The position numbers and the translations under genes were made by a program. Below, one piece after another: positions 53,359 to 64,000 of a stretch of 64,000 nucleotides of DNA. The first letter of the stretch is position 1, and each line of letters begins with the position of its first letter. The stretch lies in assembly GCF_025602895.1 (NCBI RefSeq), contig NW_026516221.1, positions 721,938 to 785,937 of the forward strand, read 5' to 3'. This DNA comes from Polychytrium aggregatum. Lineage: Eukaryota > Chytridiomycota > Chytridiomycetes > Polychytriales. The notes beneath the pieces were generated by a model that worked only from the letters and a program-made list of their open reading frames with translations, was not told the DNA's origin and ran no database searches.

Positions 53359-54593
53359 CCCTGGGATCTGTCAAAGATCTTGCTGGGGCCTAGCTGGGAT
53401 CTCCCAGAGATATTTTCTATTTTTTTTTTCTAACCCAGGTGGCCCTGGATAGATCCAGAGGACATCCCACTTCCCAGATCCCAAGCCCACTATAGAGTGG
53501 CCCCATAGAACTGCCCAGATCATATAGATCCAGACAACCATCCGACATCACAGCCCCGATAGGCCCTGGGATCATTGGAACCAACTGGAATCCATTGGAA
53601 CCCAATGGAGCCCACTACAGCCCGCTGGATGGCTTCACGTGCACCTGTGAAGTCAATATTGGGATCTGGGAAGTCCCAAGAAGACCCGGCCGACCAGGCA
53701 GCCTCTGGAAAAAAAAAACCTTGGGGGATATCCAAGCCCTGGGATCTTGCTGGGTTCTTGCTAGGATCATGCTGGGGGCTAGTTGGGATCTTCCTAGGAT
53801 CCTGATCCCTCGGTCTTTGAGGTTTTTTTTTTCTTTCCGACCCAGGCAGCCCTGGCGAGATCCCAAGGACTTCCCAGATCCCAGATCCCAGGCCCACTAT
53901 AGAGTGGCCCCATAGAACTGCCCAGATCATATAGATCCAGACAACCATCCGACATCACAGCCCCCTCCACTCCCCCCTTCCCTCGTCATACCAGTAACAC
54001 ATGTAGAACCGAACCCACGCTTCTCAGTCGTATTGCGATGATACAATTTCGTTGCTGGGTCACAGTGGACACTCCTGTGTTTCCCAAAGACATGAACTGC
54101 CACTGGTAGAGCCACCGCCCTTCGTGGGCCGATGTTTAGCCTATTCCCACGCCCTTGCCTTCAGCCTACATATACGCCAACAGTTTAGGCTGACCACAAT
54201 GAGAGTACGTTCATCAGGGTTAGGTTAGGTTAGAGATTAGACCTTAGAGTTTAGGTTAGAGGGCCAGATGGATGACACAGTTGTTTTTGACTGGGCTTCT
54301 GTGGTCAGGTCAGGGTTAGGTTCTGGTTCCGGTTTGTGATTTCGATGTTGGCGTTTGCATCCCGCATCACCGTGATTGTACCTCATATCAGTATAGGCGA
54401 GGATGGGGGCACACCACACCACACAACCATCCACAGCTTGCACCATTCCTCTCTATTATGGAACACTATGTCCAATCGACTACCATTCTAAACTACTATG
54501 TGTTTCTTATCATTCTTCAAGTCTTCATCTTCTTCTGTGTCTTTCATTTCTTCTTATTGATCATGATTCAATTGGGAAGGTAGAGAATCATAC

Positions 54594-54759
54594 AGTATCA
54601 GTATCAGTATCAGTATCAGTATCAGTATCAGTATCAGTATCAGTATCAGTATCAGTATCAGTATCAGTATCAGTATCAGTATCAGTATCAGTATCAGTAT
54701 CAGTATCAGTATCAGTATCAGTATCAGTATCAGTATCAGTATCAGTATCAGTATCAGTA
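54594..54759 (+). repeat. (TATCAG)n microsatellite, unit 2
   Basis: About 27 hexamer copies. Confidence 0.95.
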
Positions 54760-56599
54760 GTAGTATCAGAGCAGTAGTAGTAGAACATATGTATGAAGAT
54801 CAATAGAGGGTAACAGTGCTATGCATTGTGAGGTGCAGGATTGACCGACGGTCAGCAGTTGCCTTTGAACCTAGACATTGTCTGGATGGCTCCACGTGCA
54901 CCTGTGATCTCATTATGGGATCTGGGATCTTGGAAGTTCGAAAATACCCGGCCGACCAGGGAGCCTCCGAAGAAAAAAAAACAAAAACAAAACACAACAA
55001 TAAAACTGGGAGAATATCCAAATCCTGGGATCTTGGGAGAACATTGCTGGGGGCTAGTTTGGATCTCCCTGGGATCTTGATCCCTTGGTCGCTGAGGATA
55101 TTTTTTTTATTTCCGACCCAGAGAGCCCCCAGGCAAAACCCAGAGGACATCCCAGATCCCAGATCCCAGGTCCACTATAGAGTGACCCCATAGAACTGGC
55201 CAGATCATATAGATCCAGAGATCCATCCGACATACCATCCCATCCCATCCCCGATAGGCCCTGGGATCTCATAATGGGATCTGGGAAGTTCCCAAAGGTT
55301 CCTGCAGGCGACCAAGCCTCTGAAGAAAAAAAAAAAATCAAAAAAACCTCGGAGAATACCCAAGCCCTGGGATCTGTCAAAGATCTTGCTGGGGCCTAGC
55401 TGGGATCTCCCAGAGATATTTTCTATTTTTTTTTTCTAACCCAGGTGGCCCTGGATAGATCCAGAGGACATCCCACTTCCCAGATCCCAAGCCCACTATA
55501 GAGTGGCCCCATAGAACTGCCCAGATCATATAGATCCAGACAACCATCCGACATCACAGCCCCGATAGGCCCTGGGATCATTGGAACCAACTGGAATCCA
55601 TTGGAACCCAATGGAGCCCACTACAGCCCGCTGGATGGCTTCACGTGCACCTGTGAAGTCAATATTGGGATCTGGGAAGTCCCAAGAAGACCCGGCCGAC
55701 CAGGCAGCCTCTGGAAAAAAAAAACCTTGGGGGATATCCAAGCCCTGGGATCTTGCTGGGTTCTTGCTAGGATCATGCTGGGGGCTAGTTGGGATCTTCC
55801 TAGGATCCTGATCCCTCGGTCTTTGAGGTTTTTTTTTTCTTTCCGACCCAGGCAGCCCTGGCGAGATCCCAAGGACTTCCCAGATCCCAGATCCCAGGCC
55901 CACTATAGAGTGGCCCCATAGAACTGCCCAGATCATATAGATCCAGACAACCATCCGACATCACAGCCCCCTCCACTCCCCCCTTCCCTCGTCATACCAG
56001 TAACACATGTAGAACCGAACCCACGCTTCTCAGTCGTATTGCGATGATACAATTTCGTTGCTGGGTCACAGTGGACACTCCTGTGTTTCCCAAAGACATG
56101 AACTGCCACTGGTAGAGCCACCGCCCTTCGTGGGCCGATGTTTAGCCTATTCCCACGCCCTTGCCTTCAGCCTACATATACGCCAACAGTTTAGGCTGAC
56201 CACAATGAGAGTACGTTCATCAGGGTTAGGTTAGGTTAGAGATTAGACCTTAGAGTTTAGGTTAGAGGGCCAGATGGATGACACAGTTGTTTTTGACTGG
56301 GCTTCTGTGGTCAGGTCAGGGTTAGGTTCTGGTTCCGGTTTGTGATTTCGATGTTGGCGTTTGCATCCCGCATCACCGTGATTGTACCTCATATCAGTAT
56401 AGGCGAGGATGGGGGCACACCACACCACACAACCATCCACAGCTTGCACCATTCCTCTCTATTATGGAACACTATGTCCAATCGACTACCATTCTAAACT
56501 ACTATGTGTTTCTTATCATTCTTCAAGTCTTCATCTTCTTCTGTGTCTTTCATTTCTTCTTATTGATCATGATTCAATTGGGAAGGTAGAGAATCATAC

Positions 56600-56759
56600 A
56601 GTATCAGTATCAGTATCAGTATCAGTATCAGTATCAGTATCAGTATCAGTATCAGTATCAGTATCAGTATCAGTATCAGTATCAGTATCAGTATCAGTAT
56701 CAGTATCAGTATCAGTATCAGTATCAGTATCAGTATCAGTATCAGTATCAGTATCAGTA
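56600..56759 (+). repeat. (TATCAG)n microsatellite, unit 3
   Basis: About 26 hexamer copies. Confidence 0.95.
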
Positions 56760-57368
56760 GTAGTATCAGAGCAGTAGTAGTAGAACATATGTATGAAGAT
56801 CAATAGAGGGTAACAGTGCTATGCATTGTGAGGTGCAGGATTGACCGACGGTCAGCAGTTGCCTTTGAACCTAGACATTGTCTGGATGGCTCCACGTGCA
56901 CCTGTGATCTCATTATGGGATCTGGGATCTTGGAAGTTCGAAAATACCCGGCCGACCAGGGAGCCTCCGAAGAAAAAAAAACAAAAACAAAACACAACAA
57001 TAAAACTGGGAGAATATCCAAATCCTGGGATCTTGGGAGAACATTGCTGGGGGCTAGTTTGGATCTCCCTGGGATCTTGATCCCTTGGTCGCTGAGGATA
57101 TTTTTTTTATTTCCGACCCAGAGAGCCCCCAGGCAAAACCCAGAGGACATCCCAGATCCCAGATCCCAGGTCCACTATAGAGTGACCCCATAGAACTGGC
57201 CAGATCATATAGATCCAGAGATCCATCCGACATACCATCCCATCCCATCCCCGATAGGCCCTGGGATCTCATAATGGGATCTGGGAAGTTCCCAAAGGTT
57301 CCTGCAGGCGACCAAGCCTCTGAAGAAAAAAAAAAATCAAAAAAACCTCGGAGAATACCCAAGCCCTG

Positions 57369-57676
57369 TGTCAGGAATTGGCGAGGGCAGGGCAGGGGAA
57401 TCAAGGGCAGGGACAGGGGAGCTAGGACGGGACGGGAACAGGGACAGACAAGGAGAGTGATAATCGTTTATTAGAAGTGATAATTCACTAGCGTTCATCA
57501 GGAGGGGAGCGGGGTGGTCTATTTAAGTCTATGCCTACTCCCCCCCCCGCTCGCCCTTCGGAGAATATATTTAGTCTCCGATCCTATGTTTCCCACGGTC
57601 ATGAATCATGACCATGTGGCCATGCAGGGTGGATCATGAGTGACGTGTCGCGCGACTGTCAGTCACGTTCATAACA
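57369..57676 (-). mobile_element. Solo LTR D in unit 3
   Basis: 308 bp, the same sequence and same CCCTG insertion point as in unit 1. Confidence 0.9.
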
Positions 57677-58913
57677 CCCTGGGATCTGTCAAAGATCTTG
57701 CTGGGGCCTAGCTGGGATCTCCCAGAGATATTTTCTATTTTTTTTTTCTAACCCAGGTGGCCCTGGATAGATCCAGAGGACATCCCACTTCCCAGATCCC
57801 AAGCCCACTATAGAGTGGCCCCATAGAACTGCCCAGATCATATAGATCCAGACAACCATCCGACATCACAGCCCCGATAGGCCCTGGGATCATTGGAACC
57901 AACTGGAATCCATTGGAACCCAATGGAGCCCACTACAGCCCGCTGGATGGCTTCACGTGCACCTGTGAAGTCAATATTGGGATCTGGGAAGTCCCAAGAA
58001 GACCCGGCCGACCAGGCAGCCTCTGGAAAAAAAAAACCTTGGGGGATATCCAAGCCCTGGGATCTTGCTGGGTTCTTGCTAGGATCATGCTGGGGGCTAG
58101 TTGGGATCTTCCTAGGATCCTGATCCCTCGGTCTTTGAGGTTTTTTTTTTCTTTCCGACCCAGGCAGCCCTGGCGAGATCCCAAGGACTTCCCAGATCCC
58201 AGATCCCAGGCCCACTATAGAGTGGCCCCATAGAACTGCCCAGATCATATAGATCCAGACAACCATCCGACATCACAGCCCCCTCCACTCCCCCCTTCCC
58301 TCGTCATACCAGTAACACATGTAGAACCGAACCCACGCTTCTCAGTCGTATTGCGATGATACAATTTCGTTGCTGGGTCACAGTGGACACTCCTGTGTTT
58401 CCCAAAGACATGAACTGCCACTGGTAGAGCCACCGCCCTTCGTGGGCCGATGTTTAGCCTATTCCCACGCCCTTGCCTTCAGCCTACATATACGCCAACA
58501 GTTTAGGCTGACCACAATGAGAGTACGTTCATCAGGGTTAGGTTAGGTTAGAGATTAGACCTTAGAGTTTAGGTTAGAGGGCCAGATGGATGACACAGTT
58601 GTTTTTGACTGGGCTTCTGTGGTCAGGTCAGGGTTAGGTTCTGGTTCCGGTTTGTGATTTCGATGTTGGCGTTTGCATCCCGCATCACCGTGATTGTACC
58701 TCATATCAGTATAGGCGAGGATGGGGGCACACCACACCACACAACCATCCACAGCTTGCACCATTCCTCTCTATTATGGAACACTATGTCCAATCGACTA
58801 CCATTCTAAACTACTATGTGTTTCTTATCATTCTTCAAGTCTTCATCTTCTTCTGTGTCTTTCATTTCTTCTTATTGATCATGATTCAATTGGGAAGGTA
58901 GAGAATCATACAG

Positions 58914-59077
58914 TATCAGTATCAGTATCAGTATCAGTATCAGTATCAGTATCAGTATCAGTATCAGTATCAGTATCAGTATCAGTATCAGTATCAGTAT
59001 CAGTATCAGTATCAGTATCAGTATCAGTATCAGTATCAGTATCAGTATCAGTATCAGTATCAGTATCAGTATCAGTA
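58914..59077 (+). repeat. (TATCAG)n microsatellite, unit 4
   Basis: About 27 hexamer copies. Confidence 0.95.
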
Positions 59078-59686
59078 GTAGTATCAGAGCAGTAGTAGTA
59101 GAACATATGTATGAAGATCAATAGAGGGTAACAGTGCTATGCATTGTGAGGTGCAGGATTGACCGACGGTCAGCAGTTGCCTTTGAACCTAGACATTGTC
59201 TGGATGGCTCCACGTGCACCTGTGATCTCATTATGGGATCTGGGATCTTGGAAGTTCGAAAATACCCGGCCGACCAGGGAGCCTCCGAAGAAAAAAAAAC
59301 AAAAACAAAACACAACAATAAAACTGGGAGAATATCCAAATCCTGGGATCTTGGGAGAACATTGCTGGGGGCTAGTTTGGATCTCCCTGGGATCTTGATC
59401 CCTTGGTCGCTGAGGATATTTTTTTTATTTCCGACCCAGAGAGCCCCCAGGCAAAACCCAGAGGACATCCCAGATCCCAGATCCCAGGTCCACTATAGAG
59501 TGACCCCATAGAACTGGCCAGATCATATAGATCCAGAGATCCATCCGACATACCATCCCATCCCATCCCCGATAGGCCCTGGGATCTCATAATGGGATCT
59601 GGGAAGTTCCCAAAGGTTCCTGCAGGCGACCAAGCCTCTGAAGAAAAAAAAAAATCAAAAAAACCTCGGAGAATACCCAAGCCCTG

Positions 59687-59994
59687 TGTCAGGAATTGGC
59701 GAGGGCAGGGCAGGGGAATCAAGGGCAGGGACAGGGGAGCTAGGACGGGACGGGAACAGGGACAGACAAGGAGAGTGATAATCGTTTATTAGAAGTGATA
59801 ATTCACTAGCGTTCATCAGGAGGGGAGCGGGGTGGTCTATTTAAGTCTATGCCTACTCCCCCCCCCGCTCGCCCTTCGGAGAATATATTTAGTCTCCGAT
59901 CCTATGTTTCCCACGGTCATGAATCATGACCATGTGGCCATGCAGGGTGGATCATGAGTGACGTGTCGCGCGACTGTCAGTCACGTTCATAACA
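59687..59994 (-). mobile_element. Solo LTR D in unit 4
   Basis: 308 bp, the third copy at the identical site. Confidence 0.9.
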
Positions 59995-61229
59995 CCCTGG
60001 GATCTGTCAAAGATCTTGCTGGGGCCTAGCTGGGATCTCCCAGAGATATTTTCTATTTTTTTTTTCTAACCCAGGTGGCCCTGGATAGATCCAGAGGACA
60101 TCCCACTTCCCAGATCCCAAGCCCACTATAGAGTGGCCCCATAGAACTGCCCAGATCATATAGATCCAGACAACCATCCGACATCACAGCCCCGATAGGC
60201 CCTGGGATCATTGGAACCAACTGGAATCCATTGGAACCCAATGGAGCCCACTACAGCCCGCTGGATGGCTTCACGTGCACCTGTGAAGTCAATATTGGGA
60301 TCTGGGAAGTCCCAAGAAGACCCGGCCGACCAGGCAGCCTCTGGAAAAAAAAAACCTTGGGGGATATCCAAGCCCTGGGATCTTGCTGGGTTCTTGCTAG
60401 GATCATGCTGGGGGCTAGTTGGGATCTTCCTAGGATCCTGATCCCTCGGTCTTTGAGGTTTTTTTTTTCTTTCCGACCCAGGCAGCCCTGGCGAGATCCC
60501 AAGGACTTCCCAGATCCCAGATCCCAGGCCCACTATAGAGTGGCCCCATAGAACTGCCCAGATCATATAGATCCAGACAACCATCCGACATCACAGCCCC
60601 CTCCACTCCCCCCTTCCCTCGTCATACCAGTAACACATGTAGAACCGAACCCACGCTTCTCAGTCGTATTGCGATGATACAATTTCGTTGCTGGGTCACA
60701 GTGGACACTCCTGTGTTTCCCAAAGACATGAACTGCCACTGGTAGAGCCACCGCCCTTCGTGGGCCGATGTTTAGCCTATTCCCACGCCCTTGCCTTCAG
60801 CCTACATATACGCCAACAGTTTAGGCTGACCACAATGAGAGTACGTTCATCAGGGTTAGGTTAGGTTAGAGATTAGACCTTAGAGTTTAGGTTAGAGGGC
60901 CAGATGGATGACACAGTTGTTTTTGACTGGGCTTCTGTGGTCAGGTCAGGGTTAGGTTCTGGTTCCGGTTTGTGATTTCGATGTTGGCGTTTGCATCCCG
61001 CATCACCGTGATTGTACCTCATATCAGTATAGGCGAGGATGGGGGCACACCACACCACACAACCATCCACAGCTTGCACCATTCCTCTCTATTATGGAAC
61101 ACTATGTCCAATCGACTACCATTCTAAACTACTATGTGTTTCTTATCATTCTTCAAGTCTTCATCTTCTTCTGTGTCTTTCATTTCTTCTTATTGATCAT
61201 GATTCAATTGGGAAGGTAGAGAATCATAC

Positions 61230-61395
61230 AGTATCAGTATCAGTATCAGTATCAGTATCAGTATCAGTATCAGTATCAGTATCAGTATCAGTATCAGTAT
61301 CAGTATCAGTATCAGTATCAGTATCAGTATCAGTATCAGTATCAGTATCAGTATCAGTATCAGTATCAGTATCAGTATCAGTATCAGTATCAGTA
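61230..61395 (+). repeat. (TATCAG)n microsatellite, unit 5
   Basis: About 27 hexamer copies. Confidence 0.95.
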
Positions 61396-63236
61396 GTAGT
61401 ATCAGAGCAGTAGTAGTAGAACATATGTATGAAGATCAATAGAGGGTAACAGTGCTATGCATTGTGAGGTGCAGGATTGACCGACGGTCAGCAGTTGCCT
61501 TTGAACCTAGACATTGTCTGGATGGCTCCACGTGCACCTGTGATCTCATTATGGGATCTGGGATCTTGGAAGTTCGAAAATACCCGGCCGACCAGGGAGC
61601 CTCCGAAGAAAAAAAAACAAAAACAAAACACAACAATAAAACTGGGAGAATATCCAAATCCTGGGATCTTGGGAGAACATTGCTGGGGGCTAGTTTGGAT
61701 CTCCCTGGGATCTTGATCCCTTGGTCGCTGAGGATATTTTTTTTATTTCCGACCCAGAGAGCCCCCAGGCAAAACCCAGAGGACATCCCAGATCCCAGAT
61801 CCCAGGTCCACTATAGAGTGACCCCATAGAACTGGCCAGATCATATAGATCCAGAGATCCATCCGACATACCATCCCATCCCATCCCCGATAGGCCCTGG
61901 GATCTCATAATGGGATCTGGGAAGTTCCCAAAGGTTCCTGCAGGCGACCAAGCCTCTGAAGAAAAAAAAAAAATCAAAAAAACCTCGGAGAATACCCAAG
62001 CCCTGGGATCTGTCAAAGATCTTGCTGGGGCCTAGCTGGGATCTCCCAGAGATATTTTCTATTTTTTTTTTCTAACCCAGGTGGCCCTGGATAGATCCAG
62101 AGGACATCCCACTTCCCAGATCCCAAGCCCACTATAGAGTGGCCCCATAGAACTGCCCAGATCATATAGATCCAGACAACCATCCGACATCACAGCCCCG
62201 ATAGGCCCTGGGATCATTGGAACCAACTGGAATCCATTGGAACCCAATGGAGCCCACTACAGCCCGCTGGATGGCTTCACGTGCACCTGTGAAGTCAATA
62301 TTGGGATCTGGGAAGTCCCAAGAAGACCCGGCCGACCAGGCAGCCTCTGGAAAAAAAAAACCTTGGGGGATATCCAAGCCCTGGGATCTTGCTGGGTTCT
62401 TGCTAGGATCATGCTGGGGGCTAGTTGGGATCTTCCTAGGATCCTGATCCCTCGGTCTTTGAGGTTTTTTTTTTCTTTCCGACCCAGGCAGCCCTGGCGA
62501 GATCCCAAGGACTTCCCAGATCCCAGATCCCAGGCCCACTATAGAGTGGCCCCATAGAACTGCCCAGATCATATAGATCCAGACAACCATCCGACATCAC
62601 AGCCCCCTCCACTCCCCCCTTCCCTCGTCATACCAGTAACACATGTAGAACCGAACCCACGCTTCTCAGTCGTATTGCGATGATACAATTTCGTTGCTGG
62701 GTCACAGTGGACACTCCTGTGTTTCCCAAAGACATGAACTGCCACTGGTAGAGCCACCGCCCTTCGTGGGCCGATGTTTAGCCTATTCCCACGCCCTTGC
62801 CTTCAGCCTACATATACGCCAACAGTTTAGGCTGACCACAATGAGAGTACGTTCATCAGGGTTAGGTTAGGTTAGAGATTAGACCTTAGAGTTTAGGTTA
62901 GAGGGCCAGATGGATGACACAGTTGTTTTTGACTGGGCTTCTGTGGTCAGGTCAGGGTTAGGTTCTGGTTCCGGTTTGTGATTTCGATGTTGGCGTTTGC
63001 ATCCCGCATCACCGTGATTGTACCTCATATCAGTATAGGCGAGGATGGGGGCACACCACACCACACAACCATCCACAGCTTGCACCATTCCTCTCTATTA
63101 TGGAACACTATGTCCAATCGACTACCATTCTAAACTACTATGTGTTTCTTATCATTCTTCAAGTCTTCATCTTCTTCTGTGTCTTTCATTTCTTCTTATT
63201 GATCATGATTCAATTGGGAAGGTAGAGAATCATACA

Positions 63237-63400
63237 GTATCAGTATCAGTATCAGTATCAGTATCAGTATCAGTATCAGTATCAGTATCAGTATCAGTAT
63301 CAGTATCAGTATCAGTATCAGTATCAGTATCAGTATCAGTATCAGTATCAGTATCAGTATCAGTATCAGTATCAGTATCAGTATCAGTATCAGTATCAGT
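63237..63400 (+). repeat. (TATCAG)n microsatellite, unit 6
   Basis: About 27 hexamer copies. The unit continues past the window end. Confidence 0.95.
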
Positions 63401-64000
63401 AGTAGTATCAGAGCAGTAGTAGTAGAACATATGTATGAAGATCAATAGAGGGTAACAGTGCTATGCATTGTGAGGTGCAGGATTGACCGACGGTCAGCAG
63501 TTGCCTTTGAACCTAGACATTGTCTGGATGGCTCCACGTGCACCTGTGATCTCATTATGGGATCTGGGATCTTGGAAGTTCGAAAATATCCCGGCCGACC
63601 AGGGAGCCTCCGAAGAAAAAAAAACAAAAACAAAACACAACAATAAAACTGGGAGAATATCCAAATCCTGGGATCTTGGGAGAACATTGCTGGGGGCTAG
63701 TTTGGATCTCCCTGGGATCTTGATCCCTTGGTCGCTGAGGATATTTTTTTTATTTCCGACCCAGAGAGCCCCCAGGCAAAACCCAGAGGACATCCCAGAT
63801 CCCAGATCCCAGGTCCACTATAGAGTGACCCCATAGAACTGGCCAGATCATATAGATCCAGAGATCCATCCGACATACCATCCCATCCCATCCCCGATAG
63901 GCCCTGGGATCTCATAATGGGATCTGGGAAGTTCCCAAAGGTTCCTGCAGGCGACCAAGCCTCTGAAGAAAAAAAAAAATCAAAAAACCTCGGAGAATAC

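Larger units (their letters stand above)
44321..64000. repeat. Tandem array of 2.0/2.3-kb complex units (runs off the window)
   Basis: Unit order: (TATCAG)n microsatellite; three related blocks of roughly 300-390 bp (alpha, beta, gamma), each with a poly-A tract and a poly-T tract and each ending in CACTATAGAGTG..CCATCCGACAT; then a block with a TTAGG-rich tract, returning to the microsatellite. Microsatellite starts at about 52300, 54594, 56600, 58914, 61230 and 63237 give periods of about 2.29, 2.01, 2.31, 2.32 and 2.01 kb. The 0.3-kb difference is a solo LTR. The first unit is truncated on the left and split by element C. Copies are almost identical. No long conserved ORF is present. Confidence 0.93.

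Noticed and set aside
53500-53960. Conserved small ORFs of 62-142 residues repeated in each array unit
   Set aside because: Their conservation is that of the DNA repeat itself; they cross poly-A/poly-T tracts and inverted repeats and occur on both strands.
52300-63400. CRISPR-like array
   Set aside because: The repeats are head-to-tail microsatellites and 2-kb units with no unique spacers, and the genome is eukaryotic.

Overview
This window looks like a gene-to-repeat transition in a eukaryotic, GC-rich, intron-bearing genome, most likely a fungus. The best clue is a protein kinase C with the fungal Pkc1 domain order (HR1-C2-C1-C1-kinase), joined by a Pmc1-type calcium pump, chromodomain Ty3/gypsy elements and short GT-AG introns of about 95-280 nt. 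An early-diverging (chytrid-type) fungus is plausible, because an ANF-receptor ectodomain gene and a D5-like helicase-primase are also present; that lineage call is inference.

Bases 1-15,486 are host genes: a DUF1771-Smr protein (+, 5' end outside the window), an aldo-keto reductase (-), a Pkc1-like kinase (-, 8 supported exons), a plasma-membrane/vacuolar type Ca2+-ATPase (-, 5 exons), and the first exons of a secreted ANF-type ligand-binding receptor (+). The receptor is cut off 20 bp into an intron by LTR sequence. The splice junctions given for the kinase, pump and reductase keep frame from end to end.

Bases 15,506-32,838 are a nest of LTR retrotransposons that can be fully resolved from target-site duplications. 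An old LTR (LTR0) was hit by element A (+, TSD GTATC). A was hit by a sister copy A' (-, TSD CGCCC), and A' was hit by an unrelated chromodomain element B (+, TSD TAGTT). LTR0 itself has no TSD: its left side is the receptor intron and its right side is a truncated LINE, so it marks a rearrangement or an assembly join. Bases 32,839-37,675 are the LINE (ORF1 and a 3'-truncated APE-RT ORF2 with an ATGA stop/start overlap).

Bases 37,676-44,320 are low in host genes. They hold a 1,030-residue D5-like SF3 helicase/primase ORF (-), with a decayed LTR-like block upstream in the same orientation, and a solo LTR. Bases 44,321-64,000 are a tandem array of 2.0/2.3-kb units, each made of three fold-back blocks, a telomere-like TTAGG tract and a (TATCAG)n microsatellite. 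A complete third LTR family (element C, -) sits in the first unit (TSD GATCC), and a 308-bp solo LTR (TSD CCCTG) is present in three of the units.

Two points of retroelement biology stand out. All three Ty3/gypsy families (A, B, C) carry an in-frame G-GGA-AAC/T slippery heptamer followed by a hairpin at the gag end, with pol in the -1 frame. B and C lack a tRNA-type primer site: the 12 nt next to the 5' LTR are exactly complementary to 12 nt lying 39 nt downstream of the LTR TATA box, the signature of Tf1/sushi-style self-priming.
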